From contig CM044877.1 in the NCBI GenBank assembly GCA_024500155.1, positions 69,582,001 through 69,646,000 on the forward strand: DNA of 64,000 nucleotides, read 5' to 3'. Source of the stretch: Chenopodium formosanum. Lineage: Eukaryota; Streptophyta; Magnoliopsida; Caryophyllales; Amaranthaceae. The notes below the pieces were generated by a model. It made no database searches and was not told the DNA's origin. It saw only the letters and a list, made by a program, of their open reading frames with translations. The position numbers and the translations under genes are program-made. This document shows positions 33,419 through 43,634 of the stretch, in pieces. Positions within the stretch are counted from its first letter, which is position 1. Each line of letters starts with the position of its first letter.

Positions 33419-34885
33419 TCAAAATAAAATATACACAGGAACAAACTGTAGCGCTGGAGGACGTAAGCCCATCATGTTATAAAATTGTGTTGTACGAGGA
33501 GTCACCTCTCCACCGGCTCCAGCTTCAACACCAGCTCCAGTCCCCGTAGGGGGAGGAAGACTCAATATAGGACCACTCCAGCCAGGATCAACCTGAGGCT
33601 GAGGCCGCGGAGGCTGCTGCGATGACGAGCCTACCTCGTACATCCCACCACCTCTGAAAGCCGAGGTAGCCTCTCTTACCAGTGCAGTGTGACCACCCTC
33701 AGAAGAAGATCCCGAGCCCTCAGCAACGTCGGCTCGAGCAACCTCAGAGCGACCACCTCTACTCCCTGACGGAGTACAACGACGTCTCGAGCTAGACCTC
33801 GCTGGATCCCTCCGCCCCTCAGGTCTCGTGCGGGTGTGAGAAGCGATAGGCTGGCCCTGCAAAAAGAGTTAAATCAGAAACAAGGTAAAATTGAAGCAGC
33901 AATGCAAAAATAATGGGTAAAGAAAGGTTACCTCTCGGACAACATCATCCCGACGGCAGGTGGCCGCATTCCTCATCCGGACGAGCTGGCTCCGAAAGGC
34001 ATCTATGCATCGTGCCATAGCCGAAACCACCACTAGTGGAAAAAATCTCATTTGTAACAGGCTATTTGTAACAGGCAAAGCTTTGCCCGTTACAACTAAG
34101 ATATTCGTAACGGGCAAAGTAGTGTCCGTTACGAATACTTATTTATTCGTAACGGGCAAAGTAGTGTCCGTTACGAATACTTATTTATTCGTAACGGGCA
34201 AAATAGTGTCCGTTACGAATACATATGTATTTGTAACGGACAAATTAGTGCCCGTTACGAATAAATAAGTATTCGTAACGAACACTATTTTGCCTGTTAC
34301 GAATACTATATTATTCGTAACTGACACATTGTGCCCGTTACAAATAAATTAGTCCAAATGAGCCCATAGCCCATTAGTTATTATTATTAGGGTTTCTCGA
34401 TCTGCAGCTGTCAACCTTAATTATTGCCCTCCCCCCTCTATATCCTCTCTCCTCTTTCATTTCCACTCATTCTCTCTCTCTCTCTGTCTCTCTCTTCTCT
34501 ATCTCTCTTGCTCACTCAATCTCTCTACTTCTCTAATCAAGGTAAAATTTTCGTTCTCTGGGCGATTTATACTACCTCAAATTAGTTTTTTAGGGGATTT
34601 CATGGGTTTTGTGGGTTTGTGAGGGTGGTGTTCATGGTGGTCGGATCTGAATTTTTGTGGATCTGACTTTCTTGATTTTTAAGGTGGGTGTCACGAGTCA
34701 GAAGAGTTGTGTTCGTGGTGGTCGGTTGGCTTCGTGGGTGTAAATCTGGGTAAGTGTAAAGCGGTGGCGATGGTAAGTGTACGGCATTGGTGTTCTTTCT
34801 TTTTGCGTGGATTTTCTCGTTCCTAAGTTGTAGATCTATAGTTTTTCTTTTGAATAATTATGTCTGTTTGCTTCTCTGATGTAAA

Positions 34886-34985
34886 AAGGGATCGCTCATT
34901 TCTGGGTAAGTGTAAAAAGGGATCGCTCATTTCTGGGTAAGTGTAAATCTGGGTAAGTGTAAAAAGGGATTGCTCATTTCTGGCC
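34886..34985 (+). repeat. Tandem repeat in CACTA-2 (GGGATCGCTCATTTCTGG unit)
   Basis: Three copies of a unit of about 33 bp containing GATCGCTCATTTCTGG and GGGTAAGTGTAAAAA. A second tandem array (TTATCTGTGTATTATACTTG, about 33 bp, three to four copies) lies at 35838-35956. Confidence 0.8.
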
Positions 34986-35387
34986 ATTTTATCAGGTGGG
35001 TCTTCGTTCAATTCCCCTATTTTGACCTCTCTTTGTGATTTCTTCTCTCTTTTCTCGCCGCGTTTGTTTCTCAGGTATAATCGAATTTCATCTCCTTTCT
35101 TTAAACTATTTTTTTTAATTTTTTTTATTTTTTTTATTTTTGTCGAATTAAAGCTTGTTCTTTGCTCTTCTATGAGTAAATTGTTAGTTTTATTTGATGA
35201 AAATTAGTCTTGGTTTTAGTAAAGTTTAGCTTTGATTAGGTTTTTGTTTTTTCTTGTTCAACCCTAATTTTGATTTTTTTTTTATTATTTATTGGTTGGA
35301 TTTCCTCTTTTTTTGATTCAATTTTCTCTGTTTTTGAATTAAATTGCTGATTTTTTTTATTTTAAATTTATTTATAGGCAAGACGAT

Positions 35388-35449
35388 ACATTTACAATGA
35401 TGTTCTTAAATTGTCTGATGAAAAACTCATGGATTGCTCTGGTATTCAA
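35388..35449 (+). pseudogene. Captured exon in CACTA-2
   Basis: A 62 bp stretch between a T-rich acceptor (TTTATAG) and a consensus donor (GTAAGT). In one frame it reads ARRYIYNDVLKLSDEKLMD, which looks like real coding sequence. The source gene is not recognised. Confidence 0.4.
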
Positions 35450-38400
35450 GTAAGTCTTTTCAATTTTCCCAGAAAAAAACACTGGTTCATTTTTTTTAAC
35501 GGTCTGATTCAATTATTTTTTTTTAATTTATATATTTTTTTTTACGGGCTGATTCAATTATTTTTTAATTTTGATATTATTTTTTTTCAATTATGTTAAT
35601 TTTGGTTTGTTGAAATTATTGAAGGTGGAGCATATAATATCTACACAAGGGAGCTTATTGAAGGTGGAGCATATAATATCAAACCACAAATGTTGGGATA
35701 AAACTTGTTTTATTAAATTATGATTTGTTTTTGCTCTTTTATTAGTCTTAGTCTTAAGATGTAAAATTGTGACATTATGAGCAAGTTGATATATTTTGAA
35801 GTGATAATGAATATATTTTTGCTTATTGTATATTAAATGTATATTATACTTGTGTAAAAAAAAATTATCTGTGTATTATACTTGTGTAATAAAAAAATTA
35901 TCTGTGTATTATACTTGTGTAATAAAAAAATTATCTGTGTATTATACTTGTGAAAAAAAAAATCTCACTATTTGATAAAATGATCCAGCATGTGCTAGCA
36001 CGTGCTGGATTTTTTTTTAATTGCATCAAATAGTATTCGTAACGGGCATATTTAATGTCTGTTACGAATAACGAGTTTTTCGTAACGGGCAGTATAATTG
36101 CTCGTCACAAATAACGGGTTATTCGTAACGGGAAAAATAAATGCCCGTTACAAATAACGGGTTATTTGTAACGGGCACATGAACCGCCCGTTACGAATAA
36201 CCAATTATTCGTAACGGGCACTGGAAACGCCCGTTACGAATAAGTAGTTATTCGTAACGGACAGTGCCCGTTACGAATAATAATGGTTATCCGTAACGGC
36301 TGCATACGTAACGGACGCTGCCCGTTACGGATGAGCCCTTTTTGCCCGTTACGGATAACCTTTTTTCCACTAGTGCACCTCGCGTGAAAACTATCAGTAA
36401 AATAAGTCAGTAAATACGCATGATATGTGAACATAAAAATTCTGAATTAAAACTAGGCTTACTATAGTCTGGTGGCGAGGAATCGACCGCTCTACGATGC
36501 GCTCGCCCTCGGGAGCCGGTGGAATCATCTCCTTGATCGGCCCGTACATCCCCTGGTAGTGGATGGACATACGGGGCGGCACGAACTCAGCAGCACCGTC
36601 CTGGTATAACTGAAAAAATCAGTAAAGTATTACTTGGGGGCTACTTAGCGAAAAATAAAAGCTAAGAATCTTACCCTCACATCCTCAGCCAGCACAGGGC
36701 TGGAGCTAATAAAGGTAGTAGCTCCTCAGCATAACATCGCCCGAGGATCACATGGGACCGCAAGGGGTACCAGCTCCCTCAGACACGCTCAACAACCGCG
36801 CCTCGTCAAACATATGACGTGGTGGAGCGGCAGGAACGACGAAGACATCAGAAGAGTGCTGTCTAGCGACCCTCTCTCCTAAGTACGCGACCGCTCCATA
36901 AGTCCCAACAAAATAGCGACGCTCAGCAGAGTATTGTGCGGCTAATCCAGGGACTGTCCAACCGCCCCACGGTCGGTATACCACCTCAGGTCCCTATAAA
37001 AAGCATCAATCAGGCAAGAATATATCTAAAGCACCGAGGAAAAGCAAGATAAACAATAAAAGTCGTACCGAGATAATCCAGTTCCGGACACGTGCAGTAG
37101 ACATGTCCACGTGGTGGCCGCCCCAAGAGGCGCTCACTGCAAATCCCCTCGGCGATGGTCTCGCCGGCGCAACGGAAGGAAAGTACTCGTAGAACCAGAT
37201 CTACAAAGAGCTAAAAGTGTGAGTAAATGCTAACTAATATACAGGGATAAACTTTATAGGGAGTAAATGTTTACCTCTACGACCTTCCAAAAAGCAGACA
37301 AAGCGACGTTCGTCCCAAAGGACCGGTGACGACACGAGTCCCTCGGCGCACGAACGAAGTCAGCATAGGCCAAGCTGGCCCAGTCATAAGTCCCGATCTG
37401 CTGGAGACCGCGGACAGCAGGGAGGTAGTAAAACAATGCCCTACTACCCTTGTCAGGGGACAATGTCCCTGACAACAACATCAGCACGAAGATGCGCACC
37501 CGCTGCTCTCGGGTGGTCGCATCATCATCAAGAGCCGCTGCCAGTGTCGAGTGGCGAATTCCCCTAGCACTAAATTGAGTCGTCTCGACCTCAGCTCGGG
37601 CCCGAACAATAATTGGCCCCAACAACTCCTCGACCTCCGAAGAGAAGACGTCGATTCCACTGTCGAACGGCAGTGGCACAGAAGTGAACTCCAATCCTGT
37701 GATGAGACTGAAGTCCGTAGGGGTGATCATCATCTCGCCCCAAGGGAAATGGAAGGTGTTGGTGGTGTCCCAAAAGAACTCCACCAAAGCGCGCACTACG
37801 TGATGACCCCCGCTGGAGGCGACCATAGCCTCAGAGGTCTCAAACAAAGTAGCTAGCCCGCAAGACTCCCATAGGAGCCTCGTCTCAAGATCCTTGGCGA
37901 TGTGCATCCTGTACAAATCGCCTAAACCGTCACAGCCAGAGCCGTGATGCCGTGTCCTCCCGGGCTCGGTACCCCGTCTCACCCTCTCAGAAATGTGGTG
38001 GACAGGAGCGAAGAACAGGGTCCGCTCATCCCACTCCGGATGTCGACCAAGTGAAGTGGACGGCGTGGCGTCGTCCTCCACGGGCTCATGCTCCCGTCTA
38101 TTGTTTCGGGACCATGAACCTGAGCCTCGTTGTCTAGCCATGGTACATTGTGCAGAATTATCATAAATTAAGGTTCTATAGTATCTAAGGTTCGCCTAGC
38201 CGCATGATACTATGTTCGCAAAAATAGAGTACGTAGTACTAAAATAGAGCACAAATTCGAGTTGAGCATGACAACATTTTTCAAGCAATCAAACAATTTC
38301 TTTCAACACTATAGTGATTATTGTGACAAATTGAACAAGGATTGCTAGCAAAAACATCAAGAACGAGCCACAATGTTCTTCACGACCTTAAGAGGTCCAA

Positions 38401-38760
38401 CAATGGCAAATTGCTCATTTCTTCACCAAATTGAGTCAAACAAGTCTCAAATTACTCCCAAGGCAATATACAAACATTATCAAGCAAATTCATGGCATAA
38501 AACTTGACAAACAAAGCAAATTGAGCATTATAAATTTTGAATTTTCATGAAATTTGTGAATAAAAATGCCAAGAATTCATAAAAACCGATGTGAGTTTGA
38601 ATAAAACTTACATAGATCATGAAAATAGATGAAAAGAGCTTTGATTTGCAAAACATTTGAGTGAATTCGGTTGAGAAACGAGCGAGCAATGAGCAATTGA
38701 AGTTTCGTACTTCTTTCAAGCAGTTCGCGACGAACAGAGCAGCAAAATGAAGAGGAAAGG

Positions 38761-38771
38761 GGTATTTAAGG
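38761..38771 (-). promoter_or_regulatory. TATA-like box of antisense gene 2
   Basis: On the minus strand CCTTAAATACC, about 10-20 bp downstream of the GGCGCC cluster 38781-38874. The ATG is about 620 bp further on, so a long leader or an unseen 5' intron is implied (38142-38760 contains no clear coding exon). Weaker than the box of antisense gene 1. Confidence 0.4.
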
Positions 38772-38780
38772 AAGTCCCCA

Positions 38781-38874
38781 CGCTGGCGCCAGGCCCTATG
38801 CATTGGCGTCACAAATTAGGCTTGGCGCCTGGCGCTAACGCTAAATAGGTGGCGCTGATGGTTTTTCAGCGCCG
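38781..38874 (-). repeat. GGCGCC-word cluster upstream of antisense gene 2
   Basis: Words GGCGCC, GGCGTC, GGCGCT and AGCGCC in about 94 bp. A remnant in AD (50199-50275) sits in matching flanking sequence. Confidence 0.75.
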
Positions 38875-39286
38875 CCAAAGCACCCAGCTACCTGATGAGG
38901 TTGTGCTAGTCTTCTGCAACATATTTTTTGGTTCCTTGGTGCTCTAGTTAGCCCCTCTAAGCAATTTGACATGATTTAGTAATCGGCTTGATTACATAAA
39001 GTGATCGACCTGATAAGAGATCATCTCACTTAGCTTAAAGCGCCTAAGCATTGGCTCATTAGCAAAAAGGCACCGACATATAGGTTCAAGAACAAAAAAG
39101 GCACTGACATATAGGTTCAAAACAAAAGAGCGCCGATGTACAGGCATGGCGGAAGCAAAGTTCAGGCGAACTTTTAAAGATCGACAGGCGTGGATCTTCG
39201 ATAATTTCCTTTGGAAAATTATCGCATCAAATGAGGATGACTTCAAGAGAAGATATCTTCGACAACGTTCCCTAGCTTGCGGAGAA

Positions 39287-39590
39287 TTGTTACGAACAAC
39301 TGGAGGTAATTTCAGGCGAAGTTATCTTCGATAATATTCCCTAGGATGTGGAATATTATCAATGCGGATGTGGATTATTTCAAGAGAAATAATCTTCGAT
39401 GGTATTCCCTAGGATGTGGAATATTATCAATGCGGATGAGGATTATTTCAAGAGAAATAATCTTCGATGGTATTCCCTAGGATGTGGAATATTATCAATG
39501 CGCATGAGGATTGTTTCAAGAGAAATAGTCTTCGATAGTGTTCCCTAGGATGTGGAATATTATCATTGCGGGGAGGATAGTTTCAGGCGA
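39287..39590 (+). repeat. 68 bp tandem repeat, about four copies
   Basis: GAATATTATC recurs at 39351, 39419, 39487 and 39555, exactly 68 bp apart; each unit contains TTTCAAGAGAAAT and TTCGATGGTATTCCCTAGG. A shorter, more diverged version is at about 51480-51720 in AD. Confidence 0.9.
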
Positions 39591-39876
39591 AGCAATCTTC
39601 TAATTTGGAAGCAGTTACAGGCGTAGCGGTTTTCAAGCGGGATGACATTCTCTAGCTTGTAGGAGGTCATCAAAACAATCGGTTACTTTCAGAGACGTGT
39701 GCTTGACGGTGCAAGATACGCGTTTCTTAACTCTTTTATCTGTTTAACTAACGCTAGTTTTGCAGGTATCGGTGTTACAAGATTGATTTAGGATCGCAGA
39801 ACGTTCTGAATCATTCTCCGTCCCTATCGCTACTTTGACTTTTGTTTTCGAAACCTGCGTTTCTCCAAACTCAGTC

Positions 39877-39890
39877 AAAGTGGGGGCTTC
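39877..39890 (+). other. Polypurine tract of element BC
   Basis: AAAGTGGGGGCTTC immediately before the LTR start at 39891. AD has AAAGTGGGGGGTTC before 52038. Confidence 0.75.
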
Positions 39891-40463
39891 TGTAGACACC
39901 CATTTGTGTCTGCCCAAAACCAAACCCGGTGATGAGTGCCTTTTGCGTTGAATCATAATCAAATGAAGTGAAAGTGTGAAAAGTCTAGTGTTGCGGAAAC
40001 TTTTTATTTCTTTTCTCTTCTCCCTGTTTTTGAAAACTTATTTTTAAGAAAACAGCCAATCCAGTTTGGTTGGTCCATGATATGGGTCCAATAGTAGTGT
40101 AGTTGGATGGGGCTTGACAAGACCTTTCCAACGATATATTATAAGCCCAATTCCGATGAATATTGAGGAAATTATAGCCAATTTACTAAACTGGGCCCGG
40201 TTTGAGCTTTATATGCGGCCCAATGATCTAGGGGAGGGCCTAATATGATTTATCATTCCTAATGCAATTAGGAATGGTTTTAGTCTTCTAGATTCTTCTA
40301 GAAGGTTCTTTTCATTCCTAATTCAATTAGCATTGATAAATTGACCTTTGTTGACTTTGCAGAGTTTTAATCAAAATCAAATAGCATTTTCGAAGAAATT
40401 ATATTATTTTATCCTCCAGTACGGTAAACTTATCGGATTTTCAAAAACGCGTTAAAATCAAGC

Positions 40464-40540
40464 TTGGCGTTTGACCCCAGGCCTTGGCGCCTGGAACTAG
40501 GCCTGGCGCCTGGCGCTAGCTAGCCAGGGTTGGCGCCAAC
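40464..40540 (+). repeat. GGCGCC-word cluster, LTR-C
   Basis: Includes CTTGGCGCCTGG and TTGGCGCCAA words, ending 60 bp upstream of the TATA box. Confidence 0.8.
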
Positions 40541-40599
40541 TCTGTTTTATGAGCGTCAGACTCTGTTTTGTTAATTTATCTTTTTTGGCTGATTTTCTC

Positions 40600-40608
40600 T
40601 ATAAATAT
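40600..40608 (+). promoter_or_regulatory. TATA box of LTR-C
   Basis: TATAAATAT, followed about 65 bp later by a CT-rich stretch. It is the only intact LTR promoter of element BC, since the 5' LTR has lost this region. Confidence 0.7.
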
Positions 40609-41874
40609 CGTATCAAAAACCCCATTTTCATTCATCAACAATCAGTTTTCATTCGTAAATCACTAATTCATTAGCATTGTTTAATTTATTTATCTCTCTC
40701 ATTCATCTCTTTCTTTCTTTTAAAAACTTTGCTTTTTATACAAAATTCCGCATTCGCAAGATCTAGAAACACCTAGCCATATTCGAAGTTGCCTTCGCCC
40801 TAGATGTGAAAGGTTTAATTTATGAGGGTTTGGTCCCAAATCTCTATTTCAATTATTTAATTTAATTGTTTTGATTATTATTTTCCTTGAAGTTACTAAC
40901 GTGTGTATTTTGTTATTAGAAAGAGGTACGAAGCATCAAAGTAAGTACGTTAATTGATTAATTGATATTATGATGTAGAATTCATGTTTACATTGTTATT
41001 ATGATATTCCTAGTATCATGTTTAGGGTATTTTTAATATTAAATATGATTCCTATGATGCTTCCTATGTTCTTCCTAATATTTATGAATGTTAGTATCAT
41101 ATTAGGGTTAAAGATTAGATTTTTACTGCTTAGTGACATGCTAGGGTTTGTTATTAATCTTGTTAGTATCATGCCTAGGATCTTGCTATTATTATTATGC
41201 TTTAATATTAACATGAACATGATTATGATTATAATCGTTATAATTTATGATTATGAATATTATTGTTATGATGATTATTTTATCTATGATGATATTATTA
41301 TTATTATAATTATTATTCATGATATTGATTAGTTATTGTGTTGCTTTATTTTTTTATATTTATTGCTTGATCACGCCTTTTACGCACGTTTAAAGGGAAT
41401 TGATACTTGTAATCATGCTTAATAAGATAATTAATAATCTTGTTAGGGTTAATTGTGATTATAATTTCAAGTGATCGCCAATAATAGTTTATTTGTGCAT
41501 TAAATTCAACCAACATAGATAAACAGGTTTAGGGTTAATCCTATTGATTGCATGTTAATAAAAAAGCGCACATGAATACGGGCAGAATAAAGTAGAGGCC
41601 TATTATTAGGGCAGGTTCAATCTCTTTTAGGTTGGATTTGTACCATCATCCCCGAACCCTTATTTGGTTCATGACCTTATGGAGTTGACGATCTCTTGGA
41701 TCGTTAAGGGGTGTAACCTTCATCCTATGAACGGTTTACAAGTTCCTAAAAAAACTTGTTGGCGACTCTTTTGCTCTATCTTCTTCCCTTTTGGACGCCA
41801 CCTTACTTTAGTGTATGATCACAGTGGGGTTCAAGCTAGTGGGATTAAGGCTTGAATTTATTCCCTACACTAGC

Positions 41875-43634
41875 ATAGGCACCTTTCATCCTCCTTGAAT
41901 TTATTTCTTAGAGTTTGATTTTTACCCTTCACTTTTTAAATAAAATGAGCATTTATTTTCTTACATATGATCATTGCATTGTATTATATTAAAAAAAATT
42001 AAAAAAAAAAGTGGAGTTAATCACAAGGTATACTAATGATTTGAGGCACCCCTTGTAGCCACATCATATTACCTTTCACCCTTCAAATATACAATCTCTT
42101 CTTGATAAACCACTTTGAGCCTCGTCTAACGATAGACCTTTCTTTCTTCAACCTACATCTACCTAACTTTGGGATGGATGGTGTGTAACCTATGCAATTA
42201 CAAAAAGCTTGAGTGATTTTAAAAAAAAGCAATAAAAATAAGGAAAAATAAATAATAATAATAAATAAAAGTGTACAAAAGGGTAAGTGTTCCAATGTCT
42301 TTGACATGAACATGTCTTTGATATGAACACGTCTCAGATTGCGTCTCTTATTGAGTACTCGGTACCGTGCCTGAGAAACATGAATTCCAAGTGAGTGATA
42401 GACCGCATGATCGGGATTGCCCACACTTATAAAAATAAAAAATTGCAAAAGAAAAAAAAAGAGCAAAAAAAAAAAAAAAAAAAAAAAAAGAGCTCAAAAG
42501 TGAGAAACCTCAAGCACAATAATACAAAGATTCAAAAGCAAGGTTGCACACCTTGGGGGCTTATCGAGGGTCTTGAGCCTGTATCCCCTTCTTCTTCAAC
42601 CTTTAGCCTAACCACGTTACAACCCTTAAAAAGACCTTTTTGAGGTATACACACACTTGTGCGTGGTTCAGCTAGAGCTACGTTCGGCTTGATTCCTAAC
42701 GGATACGTAAGCAACCTCACATCGAGGTGCGGCCGTAATAAACATGCATTCATATTCACATTCTCACACCATGATCATATCAAGGGATTCCCTATGCTAA
42801 TTCCTATTTACTTAGAGCTAGATTTGAGGGCATAATCCTTATATCATTAGCTTACCTAGCCTAAGAGTCACCATTATTTGACTCTTTTCAATATATTTTC
42901 CACACACTTAGCCCTTGTAGCCTAACCTTAGTGTCACTTTCACTCACTGCACAGATACATGACCAAATAGTCTTCCCCTTAGGAACCCTTTGTCATGAGA
43001 TCTTAACACGACATTGAAGCATGCCTCGTCATAACAAAATCACTCATCAATCATAATCATCATTGCATCGAAGTTTGAAGTGCTTAGCCTCCCTACCTAA
43101 GTTACCTAAATACTTTCATTATTAATTCAACTAGGTAGTTTAAGATGTTACAATCCTTGTACTGCGAGAGACAACGTTAACGGATTAAGCTCATTCAACA
43201 TGCATCTTCAAAAAAACTTCACTTCGATTCTTTTTCGTGTCTTTCTTTTTGGGAGAAAGTCATTACCCTCCACAAAAATGACGGAAATTTTTTGTTTTTT
43301 TTGCATTTTCGAGTCGCACGATCACATTACAATGCACACACGAGTCATGTACACATTGAGTCATGTCGTGTTATCATATTGAGTCAACACTATGCACACA
43401 CGAGTCACGTGAGGTGAGTCGTCTTACCTTGAGTCAAGAAACACTAAGTCTTAGGTCAACCCTAAAGAAAGATAAGCAAAGTTCTATAGTCAAAAATATA
43501 AATGCAGGTGCATCCCAGCAAGCGAGGACATTCCCGGATTTTTTTGAAAAAAGCGCGAATATGAAACAGGAGATTCCTCCAAGATAAGAAGAGTTACATA
43601 GATTAGTAAATTAGAGATGAAGAGCTTTAATTTA
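41875..43634 (+). other. Internal sequence of element AD, middle part
   Basis: Noncoding. It contains an A-rich tract (42450-42490), the conserved post-pol motif (42674-42733) and a segment shared with the BC spacer (about 43230-43310). No protein domain is recognisable. Ends at the TSD of CACTA-3. Confidence 0.65.

Larger units (their letters stand above)
34031..36375 (+). mobile_element. CACTA-2, non-autonomous, inserted in antisense gene 2
   Basis: Ends CACTAGTGGAAAAA and TTTTTTCCACTAGTG, 2345 bp, TSD CAC at 34028-34030 and 36376-36378. Long arrays of GTAACGGGCA/TGCCCGTTAC inverted units lie at both ends (34060-34345 and 36035-36360). The inner hairpin ATCCAGCA..TGCTGGAT is at about 35984-36011. 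A CT-rich leader is at about 34425-34530. The interior has one exon-like piece and two short tandem repeats. There is no transposase, so it depends on an autonomous partner. Confidence 0.94.
33419..38141 (-). pseudogene. Antisense gene 2 of element BC: plant mobile domain (PMD) protein, six exons, split by CACTA-2
   Basis: Exons on the minus strand: 38141-37275, 37200-37069, 36993-36675, 36609-36463, 34030-33932, 33856-33419. All have GT..AG borders and all junctions are phase 0. Exon 1 (289 codons) has FFWDTTNTFHFPWGEMMITP then DFSLITGLEF, the hallmark of PMD (PF10536). Exon 2 has WFYEYFPS. The last exon is S/G/P-rich, ending NMMGLRPPALQFVPVY. Exon 3 is 319 bp long and hits a stop after GTPCGPM, so it has a 1-2 bp indel. 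CACTA-2 separates exons 4 and 5. Without these two lesions the gene would give about 665 residues. It resembles host MAIN-like proteins; function in the element is unknown. Confidence 0.8.
21721..41869 (+). mobile_element. Element BC: about 20.1 kb Tat-type Ty3/gypsy retrotransposon with antisense genes
   Basis: Bounded by LTRs (561 bp and 1979 bp) and TSD CTAGC on both sides. Order: LTR, PBS, leader, gag, protease, RT, RNase H, a second RNase H-like domain, integrase, then about 9 kb with two antisense intron-bearing genes, 68 bp tandem repeats, polypurine tract and LTR. The extra RNase H domain and antisense frames downstream of pol are known from the Tat lineage (Ogre and relatives). About 2.3 kb of the length is CACTA-2. 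The coding frame has many lesions, so this copy is not autonomous now. It is nested in AD's leader. Confidence 0.9.
39891..41869 (+). repeat. 3' LTR of element BC (LTR-C), full length
   Basis: TGTAGACACCC to CCCTACA, 1979 bp. It holds a GGCGCC cluster (40464-40540), TATA box (40600-40608) and an AT-rich microsatellite (about 41214-41335), and ends against TSD CTAGC. It differs from AD LTRs by several small variants. Confidence 0.92.

Noticed and set aside
34060..36360. Evenly spaced GTAACGGGCA repeats that might suggest a CRISPR-like array
   Set aside because: They are inverted subterminal repeats of a CACTA element in a plant genome; spacing and orientation vary and they flank TAGTG/CACTA ends with a 3 bp TSD.
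42083..42466. Minus-strand 127-codon frame in AD
   Set aside because: Low-complexity F/I-rich translation of A-rich noncoding sequence.
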